64,000 bases of DNA from Streptomyces roseoverticillatus (GTDB lineage Bacteria > Actinomycetota > Actinomycetes > Streptomycetales > Streptomycetaceae). Shown piece by piece: positions 47,821-56,713 of this stretch. Both the position numbers and the translations under genes were made by a program. Below the pieces are notes generated by a model that worked only from the letters and a program-made list of their open reading frames with translations, searched no databases and was not told where the DNA came from. The stretch is taken from contig NZ_JOFL01000033.1 in the NCBI RefSeq assembly GCF_000719265.1, positions 1 through 64,000 on the forward strand. Direction: 5' to 3'. Every line of letters starts with the position of its first letter. The first letter of the stretch is position 1.

Positions 47821-48036
47821 ATGGCACCTCTACCGAACCTCCCCGCCGACCCCGACGACGACCTCACCGCCTACGTGGGCCTTGGCACCGCCGCCGCGGC
47901 CGAGCGGGCCCGCGCCCGCGGCTGGGCCACCGTGCGCGCCCTCGCGCCGGGCACGATCGTCACCATGGAGTACATGGCGGGCCGGCTGAACTTCGAGGCC
48001 CAGGACGGCGTCGTGAAGCGCTGCTGGAAGGGATGA
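47821..48036 (+). CDS. Peptidase inhibitor family I78 protein
   Basis: 71 aa, cytosolic-looking. DDDLTAYVGLGTAAAAERAR leads to a C-terminal core TIVTMEYMAGRLNFEAQDG with KRCWKG, matching the small I78 inhibitor family found in many Streptomyces. I78 members are predicted serine-protease inhibitors, but few are tested. The upstream ribosome site is poor (GGTGACGGGC). Confidence 0.75.
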   Translation: MAPLPNLPADPDDDLTAYVGLGTAAAAERARARGWATVRALAPGTIVTMEYMAGRLNFEAQDGVVKRCWKG

Positions 48037-48050
48037 CCCGCGGCGTACGG

Positions 48051-48097
48051 ACGACGGCGGCCCCGGAACCTCCGCAGAGGTCCGGGGCCGCCGTCGT
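48051..48097. terminator. Bidirectional hairpin terminator
   Basis: A perfect 17-bp stem (48051-48067 with 48081-48097) lies between the convergent I78 and PAP2 genes, 15 bp after the first and 21 bp before the end of the second. Its 13-base loop can pair further (ACCT/AGGT). Confidence 0.85.
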
Positions 48098-48118
48098 ACG
48101 CAGCGGGGCTGCGGTCCG

Positions 48119-49126
48119 TCAGCCGCCCACCGTCCGGCCGCGGCCCGAGGCCGGGCCCAGCGGGGTGCGCGGCACCCGGTCCGGGTTCGGCGGGCGGCGG
48201 CTGCCGGTCGGCGTGACCGGGGTCCGCTCCGAGCGCGCCGTGTGCGGCCGGGCCGGCAGGTACGGCCGGCCCTCGCCGGCGCGGACGCCCGCCGTACGGC
48301 TCCCGACGCCCACCGGCTCGCGGGCCGGCTGCTCGTCGTCGGCCGGGGCGCGCGGGGCGGCCACGGACACCGGAGCCACCGGGACGGGCACCAGCGCACC
48401 GCGCTCGCGCACCCGGCGCCACAGGGCCAGCAGCCACACCTCGGCCCGGGCCATCGGCGCCTCGAACCAGGGCAGGGCGAGGAGCACCAGCAGGCCCGCG
48501 GTCCAGCCGAGGGTCACGTCGCTCATCCAGTGCGTACCGAGATAGACCGTCGTCATGCCGACGCCCAGTGCGAGGAGCGCGGCGATCACCGAGGCCACCC
48601 GGCGGGTGCGCTTGGTGGTGGCCAGATAGGCCAGGACGCCCCAGGTCACCACGGCGTTGGCGGTGTGCCCGGAGGGGAATATGTCGCCGCCCGCGAACAT
48701 CTCGTTCGAGCCGATCGAGGTGGCGTAGTGCGGGCCGAGCCGGCCCATGCCGATCTTCGCCGCGCCCACGGTCGCGTTGAGCAGCAGCAGTGACGTGCCG
48801 AGGACCAGCAGCGGGCGCAGCGTCCCCTGCCTGTAGGTGCGCCAGCCCAGCCAGGCGGCCACCGCGACGGCGGTCGGGCCGCGCTGGCCCAGGACCACGA
48901 AGTAGTCGAGGAAGGTGTGGATCTCCGGCCACTGCTTGTACGGCCGGAAGAGCATGACCTGCCAGTCGAACCGCACCGGCCAGGACGTGGTGAGCACGCC
49001 GACCACGATCGCCAGGTACACCACGGAGGTGGCCACGAAGATCCCGAGGCGGGTCCGGGTCATCCGCGGCCGCACGGGCTCGGTCGGGCGCTCCTCCGCT
49101 TGGACGAGCTCGTCGTTGGTACGCAC
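48119..49126 (-). CDS. PAP2 family membrane phosphatase
   Basis: 335 aa with five to six membrane segments. The three phosphatase motifs are recognisable: KIGMGRLGPHY (motif 1, with GP for RP), FPSGHTANAVVTWG (motif 2) and VYLGTHWMSDVTLGW (motif 3, with the catalytic His and Asp). The C-terminal 110 residues are a Pro/Arg-rich tail. It may dephosphorylate undecaprenyl or other lipid phosphates at the outer membrane face. Confidence 0.86.
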   Translation of the reverse strand: MRTNDELVQAEERPTEPVRPRMTRTRLGIFVATSVVYLAIVVGVLTTSWPVRFDWQVMLFRPYKQWPEIHTFLDYFVVLGQRGPTAVAVAAWLGWRTYRQGTLRPLLVLGTSLLLLNATVGAAKIGMGRLGPHYATSIGSNEMFAGGDIFPSGHTANAVVTWGVLAYLATTKRTRRVASVIAALLALGVGMTTVYLGTHWMSDVTLGWTAGLLVLLALPWFEAPMARAEVWLLALWRRVRERGALVPVPVAPVSVAAPRAPADDEQPAREPVGVGSRTAGVRAGEGRPYLPARPHTARSERTPVTPTGSRRPPNPDRVPRTPLGPASGRGRTVGG

Positions 49127-49439
49127 TCAATCGACGTTACATTGAGTGACAGGAAGCTTCGGCCGATCGGGCCTGTTTGTGATGACGATGTGATGTGGAA
49201 TGCGTCTCAGCCATGACGTGCGCCACATTCGATTCCCCGGGACAACCATCGCACCGGAAATTCCGGAACCCCTCCGGGCGGCTGCCGGGGCCGTTTTGTT
49301 TCGTATTCCGCGCCGTCGTTTATCGGGGATTGGCCCGGGTGTTCCACGGCGTTTTCCGGGGCACCCGGGAGCCGGGTACGGACGATCACCCGGAAAACGA
49401 TCAGCGGGCCGGGGCGGCGCGGGGCCGGCGGCGGTCGGA
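49127..49439. other. Intergenic region with a nested inverted repeat
   Basis: 313 bp between the start of the PAP2 gene and the end of the mannosyltransferase gene. A perfect 10-bp stem (49351-49360 with 49389-49398) encloses a second hairpin (ACCCGG-GAG-CCGGGT at about 49363-49377). On the minus strand it lies about 40-90 bases after the mannosyltransferase stop and may terminate it. The sequence 49141-49330 is comparatively AT-rich; I see no gene. Confidence 0.6.
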
Positions 49440-50624
49440 TCAGGGGGGACCCGAGCCGTTCAGCCAGAACGCCCCGTACACCGCCGACGCCAGCACCACC
49501 GTGCTCACCGTCAGTACCGCCCGCACCGGCCGTGCCCGCGCGGCGGCCACCGCGAGCGGCAGCAGCAGCGGGAACGCCGGCATCATCAGGCGCGGCTTCG
49601 AACCGAAGTACCCCTTCGCCGTCAAGGCCAGCAGCAGCACGGCCCCCGCGTAACCGAGCAGCGGCAGCGGCTGGCGCTGCCGCACGCACGCCGTATACAG
49701 CCACAGCACCAGACCCACGCCCACCAGCAGCCCCAGCCCCGCGGCGAACGCCGGGCCGAAGAGCCGCTGCGCGATGAACGAACCGAAGGCCAGCCCGCCG
49801 TCGAAGCCGTTGCCCCAGCCGCCCTGCACGTCCAGATAACCCGTCGGGCTGCCCGTCCGCACGCCCACCCACACGAAGTACGCGAGCCAGCCCAGCGGCG
49901 CGAGCACCGCGCCCAGCAGCATCCGGGCCGTCTTCCGCGGCTCCGGGCGCCCCCCGCGCCGCAGCGCGACCAGCACCCCGAGCCACACGGCCAGCACCAC
50001 CGCCGCACCCACCGGGCGCGTCAGCCCGGCCAGCGCCGCGAACGCGCCCGCCCACACCCAGCGGCCCGTCAGCACCGCGTACAGGCTCCACGCCGCCAGT
50101 GCCGTGAACAGCGACTCCGAATACGCCATCGACTGCACGATGCCGACCGGCAGCGCCGCCCACAGCGCCACCAGGGCCACGCCCGCCCGGCGCCCGTACA
50201 GCCGCTCCCCGATCAGGAAGACCGCCCATGCGGCCAGCAGCGACGACACCGCGCTGACCACCAGGCCCGCGTCCCCCGCGGACAGCGGGAAGACCGCCGA
50301 CAGACCCCGCTCCAGCCAGGGCAGCAGCGGGAAGAACGCCAGGTCCGAATGGACCTTCCCGCCCGGCAGGTGCAGCGTGTAGCCGTAGCCCTGGTCGGCG
50401 ATGCGCGCGTACCAGATGGAGTCCCAGCGCGCCGAGAGCAGCTGGTGCGGGCTCTTGCCCGCGCAGTACCCCCACACCGCGAGGACCGCGATCCCCAGCG
50501 CCCGCACCCCCGCGTAGACCAGCAGGGCGGGCAGCGCACGGCGCAGCGCGCCGCACGCCCGGAGGGCGGCCCGGGGCAGGGGAGCCCCGGCGCCCGTACC
50601 GGCGGGAGAAACAAGATCAGTCAC
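49440..50624 (-). CDS. GT-C type membrane mannosyltransferase-like protein
   Basis: 394 aa with about ten membrane segments. The first loop RWDSIWYARIADQGYGY after TM1 is the family hallmark of PIG-V-like/DUF2029-type polyprenyl-phosphate-mannose transferases (Trp-Asp as metal/sugar-lipid contact). TRPVGAAVV and GSKPRLMMPAFPLLLP are further conserved stretches. It probably glycosylates lipids or exported proteins. Confidence 0.78.
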   Translation of the reverse strand: MTDLVSPAGTGAGAPLPRAALRACGALRRALPALLVYAGVRALGIAVLAVWGYCAGKSPHQLLSARWDSIWYARIADQGYGYTLHLPGGKVHSDLAFFPLLPWLERGLSAVFPLSAGDAGLVVSAVSSLLAAWAVFLIGERLYGRRAGVALVALWAALPVGIVQSMAYSESLFTALAAWSLYAVLTGRWVWAGAFAALAGLTRPVGAAVVLAVWLGVLVALRRGGRPEPRKTARMLLGAVLAPLGWLAYFVWVGVRTGSPTGYLDVQGGWGNGFDGGLAFGSFIAQRLFGPAFAAGLGLLVGVGLVLWLYTACVRQRQPLPLLGYAGAVLLLALTAKGYFGSKPRLMMPAFPLLLPLAVAAARARPVRAVLTVSTVVLASAVYGAFWLNGSGPP

Positions 50625-50798
50625 CGATCAATTGTCCAGCATGAGCGGAGCGCCTCCACGATCGGCCCGGACGGTGACGGAGCACACGGATCCGTGCCCG
50701 GGACTCGCGTACGCTGTCGAGTCACTCGCCGACGACGCCGCGCGGTCCACAGTCCCCGGGACCCGCGGGCGCGGCGAGCGCATGACACGGAGGTGTGA

Positions 50799-52445
50799 AT
50801 GTCCGGGACGACCACGGCCGGCCCGCCGCGGGCTGACGGCGTCCCCCGGCAGCGGTACCGGCGCGGACAGCGGCAGCGGCCGCCGTACGAGCCCGGAGCC
50901 GGAGCCGGGGTGAGCCGCTGGACCGTCCTCGTCGTCCTCTGCGTCAGCCTGCTCCTCGTCGCCGTCGACGCGACCGTCCTGCACGTCGCCGTCCCGGCCG
51001 TCACCGAGGACCTGCGGCCCGGCGCGATCCAGCTGCTCTGGATCGTCGACGTCTACCCGCTCGTCTGCGCCTCGCTGCTCATCCTCTTCGGCACCCTCGG
51101 CGACCGCGTCGGCCGCCGCCGGGTGCTGCTCCTCGGCTACGGGCTCTTCGGCGCCGCCTCCGCGCTCGCCGCCTTCGCCCCCACCCCGGAAGTGCTCGTC
51201 GGAGCCCGCGCGCTGCTCGGCGCCGGCGGCGCGATGATCATGCCGGCGACGCTGTCCATCCTCCGCCAGGTCTTCCCCGACCGGCGCGAGCGGGCCCTCG
51301 CCGTCGGCGTGTGGAGCGCGGTCGCGGCGGTGGGCGCCGCCGTCGGGCCGCTGCTCGGCGGCTTCCTCCTCGAACACTTCTGGTGGGGATCGGTCTTCCT
51401 CATCAACATCCCGCTGATGGCCGCGGCCCTGCCGGTGGGACGGTGGCTGCTGCCCGAGTCGACCGGGCCCCGCGACGGGCCGTGGGACGTGACCGGCGCG
51501 CTGATGGCCGCGTTCGGGCTGTTCGGGCTCGTCCTCGGCGTGAAGCGGGCCGGCACGGGCGAGGCGCTCTCGCTCGGCGCGGTCGTCCCCGGCGCGGTCG
51601 GGGCGGCCCTGCTCGTCCTCTTCGTCCGCCGGCAGCGGCGGCGCACCCACCCGCTCGTCGACCTGCGGATGTTCTCCCGGCCCGCCTTCGGGACGTCCGT
51701 CGGGTGCATCGTGCTCGCCATGCTCGCGCTCGTCGGCCTGGAACTGATCGCCGCGCAGTACCTCCAGCTCGTCCTCGGGCTCACCCCGCTGGAGACCGGG
51801 CTGCGGCTGCTGCCGCTCACGCTCGCCGCGATGGCCGCGGGGCTCGTCGGCTCGCGCGTGCTGCAGTGGCTCGGCCCCCGCGCGATGGTCGCCCTCGGCT
51901 TCCTGCTGACCGCCGCGGCCGTCGCCTCGCTGACCGCCATGGGCCTCCACGACCGGCCCGAAGTGCTCTTCGGCTGCTTCGTCCTGCTCGGCTTCGGCCT
52001 GGAGACCACGCTCTTCGGCGCCTACGAGTCGATGCTCAGCGAGGCGCCCGCGGAGTCCGCGGGCGGCGCCGCGGCGATCGGCGAGACCTCGTACCAGCTC
52101 GGTGCGGGCATCGGCATCGCCCTGCTGGGCAGCGTCATGAACGCCGCCTACGCGCCGGGCGTCGCCTCCGTCCCCGGCGTCCCGAGCGCGGCCGGCGCCT
52201 CCGCGAGCCACTCCCTCGGCGAGGCCTACGACGTCGCCTCCCGGCTGGGGGGACCGGCGGGGGCCGCGCTGCGGGTCGCCGCGCGCGATGCGTTCGTGCA
52301 CGGGTTGCATGTGACGCTGGCGCTGAGCGTGTGTCTGCTGCTGGTGGGGGCGGTGGCGGCGTTGCGGTTGCCGCGGGCGATGGATTGTGAGGCGGCCGTG
52401 TCCCCGTCGGTGGCCGAGGAGGGTGCGGCACCGCCGGTGAGGTAG
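50799..52445 (+). CDS. DHA2 family MFS drug exporter (14 membrane segments)
   Basis: 548 aa. An N-terminal tail of about 40 hydrophilic residues precedes 14 predicted membrane helices. LLVAVDATVLHVAVPAV is the DHA2 TM1 signature, GTLGDRVGRRRVLLLGYG is motif A, and GPLLGGFLLEHFWWGSVFL includes motif C. Such exporters extrude drugs or own antibiotics. GGAGG precedes the ATG. The last seven residues (GAAPPVR) and the stop codon are encoded by repeat locus E. Confidence 0.88.
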   Translation: MSGTTTAGPPRADGVPRQRYRRGQRQRPPYEPGAGAGVSRWTVLVVLCVSLLLVAVDATVLHVAVPAVTEDLRPGAIQLLWIVDVYPLVCASLLILFGTLGDRVGRRRVLLLGYGLFGAASALAAFAPTPEVLVGARALLGAGGAMIMPATLSILRQVFPDRRERALAVGVWSAVAAVGAAVGPLLGGFLLEHFWWGSVFLINIPLMAAALPVGRWLLPESTGPRDGPWDVTGALMAAFGLFGLVLGVKRAGTGEALSLGAVVPGAVGAALLVLFVRRQRRRTHPLVDLRMFSRPAFGTSVGCIVLAMLALVGLELIAAQYLQLVLGLTPLETGLRLLPLTLAAMAAGLVGSRVLQWLGPRAMVALGFLLTAAAVASLTAMGLHDRPEVLFGCFVLLGFGLETTLFGAYESMLSEAPAESAGGAAAIGETSYQLGAGIGIALLGSVMNAAYAPGVASVPGVPSAAGASASHSLGEAYDVASRLGGPAGAALRVAARDAFVHGLHVTLALSVCLLLVGAVAALRLPRAMDCEAAVSPSVAEEGAAPPVR

Positions 52446-52529
52446 GGGGAGGGTTGCTCGCCGTCGCGGCGGGAGGAAATGCCCCGCCGCAACCGGCGAT
52501 CAGCCGACGTGATGGTGTCCGGCGGTGCC
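52427..52529. repeat. Dispersed 46-bp repeat, locus E (inverted pair overlapping a stop codon)
   Basis: A minus unit (52427-52473) and a plus unit (52483-52529) with 9 bp between inner ends; both carry intact outer ends (GGCACCGCCGG / CCGGCGGTGCC). The left unit starts inside the DHA2 exporter gene and contains its stop codon (52443-52445). The pair can fold into one hairpin. Confidence 0.85.
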
Positions 52530-52633
52530 GGATCCACCCCCGGCCCGCTCTGGACTCGGCCGGTTACCCGGCCGTAGCGTGCTGGCGAAGCGAAAGCGAT
52601 CACTCATTCGCCCGCACCCCGCCGGAGGCACCC

Positions 52634-53803
52634 GTGTTCGACCCGCATGACCCCCTCGGCATCGACGACCTCCTCACCGACGAGGACCGCGCCGTCCGGG
52701 ACACCGTCAGGCAGTGGGCCGCCGACCGCGTCCTCCCGCACATCGCGCAGTGGTACGAGTCCGGCGAACTCCCCGTCGTCCGGGAGCTCGCCCGCGAGCT
52801 CGGCGCGATCGGCGCCCTCGGCATGCAGCTCCGCGGCTACGGCTGCGCGGGCGCGAGCGCCGTGCAGTACGGCCTGGCCTGCCTGGAGCTGGAGGCCGCC
52901 GACTCCGGCATCCGCTCCCTGGTCTCCGTGCAGGGCTCCCTCGCGATGTACGCGATCCACCGCTTCGGCTCCGAGGAGCAGAAGCAGCAGTGGCTGCCGG
53001 CGATGGCGGCGGGCGAGACCATCGGCTGCTTCGGCCTGACCGAGCCCGACCACGGTTCGGACCCCGCGGGCATGCGCACGTACGCCAAGCGCGACGCCGG
53101 CGGCGACTGGGTGCTGACCGGCCGCAAGATGTGGATCACCAACGGGTCGGTCGCCGGCGTCGCCGTGGTCTGGGCGCAGACCGACGGCGGCATCCGGGGC
53201 TTCGTCGTGCCCACCGACCGCCCCGGCTTGTCCGCGCCGGAGATCCGGCACAAGTGGTCGCTGCGCGCCTCGGTCACCAGCGAGCTGGTCCTGGACGAGG
53301 TGCGGCTGCCCGCGGACGCCGTGCTGCCGGAGGCCACCGGCCTGCGCGGCCCGCTGAGCTGCCTGAGCCACGCCCGCTACGGCATCGTCTGGGGCTCGAT
53401 GGGCGCGGCGCGCACGAGCTTCGAGACCGCGCTCGACTACGCGCGGACGCGCGAGCAGTTCGGGAAGCCGATCGGCGCCTTCCAGCTCACCCAGGCCAAG
53501 CTGGCCGACATGGCGGTGGAGCTGCACAAGGGGATCCTGCTGGCCCACCACCTGGGGCGGCGGATGGACGCGGGGACGCTGCGGCCGGAACAGGTGAGCT
53601 TCGGCAAGCTCAACAACGTGCGGGAGGCGATCGAGATCTGCCGGACGGCGCGGACGGTCCTCGGCGCGAACGGGATCTCGCTGGAGTACCCGGTGATGAG
53701 GCACGCCACGAACCTGGAGTCCGTGCTGACGTACGAGGGGACGGTGGAGATGCACCAGTTGGTGCTGGGCAAGGCGCTCACCGGTCTCGACGCGTTCCGG
53801 TAA
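52634..53803 (+). CDS. Acyl-CoA dehydrogenase (glutaryl-CoA dehydrogenase-like)
   Basis: 389 aa. GYGCAGASAVQYGLACLELE, DSGIRSLVSVQGSLAMYAI, CFGLTEPDHGSDPAGM and the C-terminal catalytic Glu region TYEGTVEMHQLVLGKALTG are closest to the glutaryl-CoA dehydrogenase subgroup. It is an FAD enzyme for lysine/tryptophan or fatty-acid catabolism; the substrate needs testing. GTG 52634 starts at the family N-terminus and follows GGAGG. Confidence 0.88.
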   Translation: MFDPHDPLGIDDLLTDEDRAVRDTVRQWAADRVLPHIAQWYESGELPVVRELARELGAIGALGMQLRGYGCAGASAVQYGLACLELEAADSGIRSLVSVQGSLAMYAIHRFGSEEQKQQWLPAMAAGETIGCFGLTEPDHGSDPAGMRTYAKRDAGGDWVLTGRKMWITNGSVAGVAVVWAQTDGGIRGFVVPTDRPGLSAPEIRHKWSLRASVTSELVLDEVRLPADAVLPEATGLRGPLSCLSHARYGIVWGSMGAARTSFETALDYARTREQFGKPIGAFQLTQAKLADMAVELHKGILLAHHLGRRMDAGTLRPEQVSFGKLNNVREAIEICRTARTVLGANGISLEYPVMRHATNLESVLTYEGTVEMHQLVLGKALTGLDAFR

Positions 53804-53815
53804 GCCCTCGCCCGG

Positions 53816-53839
53816 GGTGCGCGGCCTGCGCCGCGCACC
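53816..53839. terminator. Hairpin between convergent acyl-CoA dehydrogenase and SepF-like genes
   Basis: A perfect 10-bp stem (53816-53825 with 53830-53839) with a CTGC loop fills most of the 36-bp gap and abuts the SepF-like stop codon. A bidirectional terminator is likely. Confidence 0.8.
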
Positions 53840-54277
53840 TCAGCTCTGGTTGTAGAAGCCGCCGTTCGCCCGCCCCACCGGCTCCCCGCTGACCACCTTG
53901 TAGTCGGCGGGGGTCAGCAGGAAGACCCGGTTGGCCACGCGCTCGATGGAGCCGCGCAGCCCGAACGTCAGCCCGGCCGCGAAGTCCACGACGCGCTTGG
54001 CGTCGTTGGGCTCCATGCCCGTGAGGTTGACGATCACGGGCACCCCCTCGCGGAAGAGCTCGCCGATGCCCCGGGCGTCGCGGAAGCCGTCCGGGGTGAC
54101 GGTGGCGATGCGCGTGCCCTGCTCCTGCGCGGCCTCGTCCGCCACGCGCACCTTGGGGTTGGTGACCCAGGCGTCGCCGGGCTCGGGTCCTTCGGCGTAG
54201 TCGTCGTCGTAGTAGCGCTCGTCATCGCTGTCGTCGACGAGGCCGAGCCAGGCACTCGCCTTGCGCACCGATCCCAT
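53840..54277 (-). CDS. SepF-like cell-division protein
   Basis: 145 aa. The N-terminal amphipathic stretch ([16 protein letters not shown]) is followed by an acidic linker and the SepF core ([54 protein letters not shown]). SepF links FtsZ to the membrane. Streptomyces has several paralogs; this one is away from the ftsZ cluster and so fits the SepF-like (SflA/SflB) class rather than the main SepF. That assignment is from memory. Confidence 0.88.
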   Translation of the reverse strand: MGSVRKASAWLGLVDDSDDERYYDDDYAEGPEPGDAWVTNPKVRVADEAAQEQGTRIATVTPDGFRDARGIGELFREGVPVIVNLTGMEPNDAKRVVDFAAGLTFGLRGSIERVANRVFLLTPADYKVVSGEPVGRANGGFYNQS

Positions 54278-54563
54278 GAACGCCTCCTCTCACACGCGGT
54301 GTGTTCCGCCCGCATCCCTATCGTCGTCCATGATGCGGATGGTGTGCCAAGCGGATGGCCGCCGGACGAGCATTTCGTGACGCATCTGGTGCAAACCGGG
54401 TGGCGGTGCGTCAGAAACCCCGTAGGCCCCCTCTTGCGCCCTGGACCTGGGCATATGCGGTTACGGCGGGCGTTTCGGGGGCGGGGTGCGGGCCCCGGTC
54501 GGGTCGGGTGGTCAGGTGATTAGGATGCCCGGGTCCATTCACGCCACACACGGGGGCTGGGTT

Positions 54564-55859
54564 TTGTTCGGGATCATAAGGCCATGCCGGCACAGGTTGT
54601 CAGAGGCCATGCGCACGGAATGGATGGCGCATCTGTGCGGACTGTGCCTCGCGCTGCGCGGCGACCACGGACAGTTCGCACGCGCGGCCACCAACTACGA
54701 CGGTCTGGTCATCTCGGTCCTGGTGGAGGCCCAGTCGCCGGCGGACGAGGGCGCCAACTCCTGGCGGCGCACGGCGGGCCCGTGCCCGCTGCGCGGCATG
54801 CGCACCGCTTCCGTGGCCAAGGGTGAGGGCGCGCGGCTCGCCGCTTCGGTCTCGCTGGTGCTGGCGTCGGCGAAGATGCGCGACCATGTCGCCGACGGCG
54901 ACGGCGTGTTGGCGCGCCGCCCGGTCGCCGCGGCGGCGCGCCGCGTGGCCGCCAAGTGGGACCGCGCCGGAGCCCGTACGGGAGCCGACCTCGGGTTCGA
55001 CACCGCGGTGCTGGTCGACGCGGTCGAACGGCAGGCCGGCATCGAGGCGCTGGCCGGTACGGGGACGTCGCTGCTGACGGTGACCGAACCCACCGAGACG
55101 GCCACCGCCGCGGCCTTCGGCTACACCGCCGTCCTCGCCGGACGGCCCGGCAACAAGGCGCCCTTGGAGGAGGCGGGCCGGCTCTTCGGGCGGCTGGCCC
55201 ACCTGCTGGACGCCGTCGAGGACCTGGCGGAGGACGCGGAGAGCGGCGCGTGGAACCCGGTCGCCGCGACGGGCACCGAGCTCGCCGAGGTGCGCAGGCT
55301 GTGCGACGACGCGGTGCACGGCGTCCGCCTGGCGCTGCGCGAAGTCGACTTCGCGAGCAAGAGCCAGAGCAGGCTGGCGCACGTGCTCCTCGCGCACGAA
55401 CTGGAGCGCGCCGTCGACCGGGCGTTCGGTACGGCGGGCTGCGGACACGCCGGGCATGCGGGAGCGGCCGGGCAGGCCGGAGGGGCCGGGCAGGCCGCGG
55501 CGGCCGGGCCCCAGGACGGTTCGCCGCAGGGCGCGTTCGGGCCGCCGCCCGTCATGCCGCCGGACCAGAGGCCGCCTGGGCACATGCCTCCCGGCGCGCC
55601 GCCCGAGCCGCCGCGGCGCGGCCGGCGGCGCGGGCTCATAGCCGGCTGTGCCGTGTGGGCCACGCTTTTCTGCACGTGCCAGGTCTGCTGCCGGGACCCG
55701 TACTTCGACCCGTGGGACGGAAGGCAGCGGGAAGGCTGGTGCCACAAATGCGACTGTGGCGACTGCGATTGCAGCGGCTGCGGCGATTGCTGCAACTGCT
55801 GTGACTGTTGCGAGAGCTGTGATTGCTGCGACTGCGGCGGTTGTGACTGCGGCTGTTGA
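54564..55859 (+). CDS. DUF5685 family protein with an extreme cysteine-rich C-terminus
   Basis: 431 aa. The helical N-terminal domain is conserved (FGIIRPCRHRLSEAMRTEWM, AHLCGLCLALRGDHGQFARA, LLDAVEDLAEDAESGAWNP). Residues about 300-355 are a Gly/Ala/Pro linker. The last 40 residues contain 19 cysteines in CDC, CC and CxxC patterns (for example CDCGDCDCSGCGDCCNCC). Metal binding of metallothionein type is likely for the tail. TTG 54564 matches the family start (MFGIIRPC). The gene is divergent from the SepF-like gene; function is unknown. Confidence 0.82.
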   Translation: MFGIIRPCRHRLSEAMRTEWMAHLCGLCLALRGDHGQFARAATNYDGLVISVLVEAQSPADEGANSWRRTAGPCPLRGMRTASVAKGEGARLAASVSLVLASAKMRDHVADGDGVLARRPVAAAARRVAAKWDRAGARTGADLGFDTAVLVDAVERQAGIEALAGTGTSLLTVTEPTETATAAAFGYTAVLAGRPGNKAPLEEAGRLFGRLAHLLDAVEDLAEDAESGAWNPVAATGTELAEVRRLCDDAVHGVRLALREVDFASKSQSRLAHVLLAHELERAVDRAFGTAGCGHAGHAGAAGQAGGAGQAAAAGPQDGSPQGAFGPPPVMPPDQRPPGHMPPGAPPEPPRRGRRRGLIAGCAVWATLFCTCQVCCRDPYFDPWDGRQREGWCHKCDCGDCDCSGCGDCCNCCDCCESCDCCDCGGCDCGC

Positions 55860-55889
55860 GTGGGCGTGCGGGTGCGCGGTAGCGCGAGG

Positions 55890-55925
55890 GTGTGCGTGTA
55901 CGTGTACGTGTGCGTGTACGTGTGC
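55890..55925 (+). repeat. Six tandem hexamers GTGT(A/G)C
   Basis: Six exact GTGTGC or GTGTAC units in a row lie 31 bp after the DUF5685 stop. Alternating purine-pyrimidine sequence of this kind can adopt Z-DNA and is prone to slippage. No coding role is seen. Confidence 0.8.
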
Positions 55926-56016
55926 GAGGGGAGGGGCGGCGCATGCGTGCCGCTGATGTGAAGGCGTAACTGTGTGAAGGCTTAACCGATGTGATGGGGC
56001 TTCGCGGTCGGCGCGG

Positions 56017-56133
56017 TCAGCCCTGGCAACAGGAGTCGCCCGGAAGGGGTGCAGGGGAGCCGGGACACGACGTGGACCACACCCGGCCGAAGTCGATGTG
56101 GTTCCGGGTGACGAGCTGTTGCCCTGAGTGCAT
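56017..56133 (-). CDS. Candidate cysteine-type leader peptide (orphan)
   Basis: 38 aa. The middle, LVTRNHIDFGRVWSTSCPG, resembles the short putative leader peptides found upstream of sulfur-assimilation operons in actinobacteria ((R)RRHIDFGRVASAxC type). Those use Cys codons near the end for attenuation, and this one ends SCCQG. No strong ribosome site precedes ATG 56133. It points away from the sulfonate-type LLM operon and toward the end of the convergent DUF5685 gene, so no target gene follows it. Confidence 0.45.
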   Translation of the reverse strand: MHSGQQLVTRNHIDFGRVWSTSCPGSPAPLPGDSCCQG

Positions 56134-56469
56134 GGGCCAAGTGGAACAGTCATCCGTTTCTCCGTCAACCGTCCTGAGATGGCTTGTCCAGGATGTGGAC
56201 CTGTCGGCGGACAGGCTTGACAGTTGGCCAAGGCACCGGAATAGCCTCGGAGTTCGGCCGTGCTGAGGGGCGCGGCCGGATGCGCCGCGCCCGACGCGGC
56301 CGCCGCGTCCGTTGTGAAGGCGCCGCCCCCGTATGCACGGAGCCTTTGCATGCCCTCCTTCGCCGTCACCGGCGCCGGCCTCCTCGGACGCATCGCCGTC
56401 AACGCCGCCGCCGTGTCCTTCGCCCGCCCTGCCGAGCGCGCCTTCCGTGCGCGGTCCCTCCCGCCCGTG

Positions 56470-56606
56470 GGCACCGCCGGTCACCGCCGTGGGAGTGTCT
56501 CGCCGTCGCGGCGGCGGGGGAGCGCCGGCTCGGCAACGCCGCTGGGCCCGGCACGATTCTTCTGCCGCAGCGGCGAGCAACCGGGCCGGTGGTGTCCGGC
56601 GGTGCC
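56470..56606. repeat. Dispersed 46-bp repeat, locus F (inverted pair)
   Basis: A minus unit (56470-56515) and a plus unit (56561-56606) with 45 bp between inner ends; both outer ends are intact. Unlike the other loci it is not next to a gene end but 192 bp upstream of the LLM operon start. Confidence 0.82.
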
Positions 56607-56713
56607 AGGCCGGGATCAGGCCGTCGGGCACCGCCGAGGACCCGCCGTGCCCCGACCGCCGCCGGCTCCGGCTCCCCTCCGAGCCGCCCGCACCCCGAGC
56701 CGGCCGTGCCCGT

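Noticed and set aside
55991..56266. A 91-residue plus-strand frame and a 191-residue frame (56260-56835) upstream of the LLM operon
   Set aside because: No ribosome site, poor codon bias and no recognisable motif; the second runs through repeat locus F.
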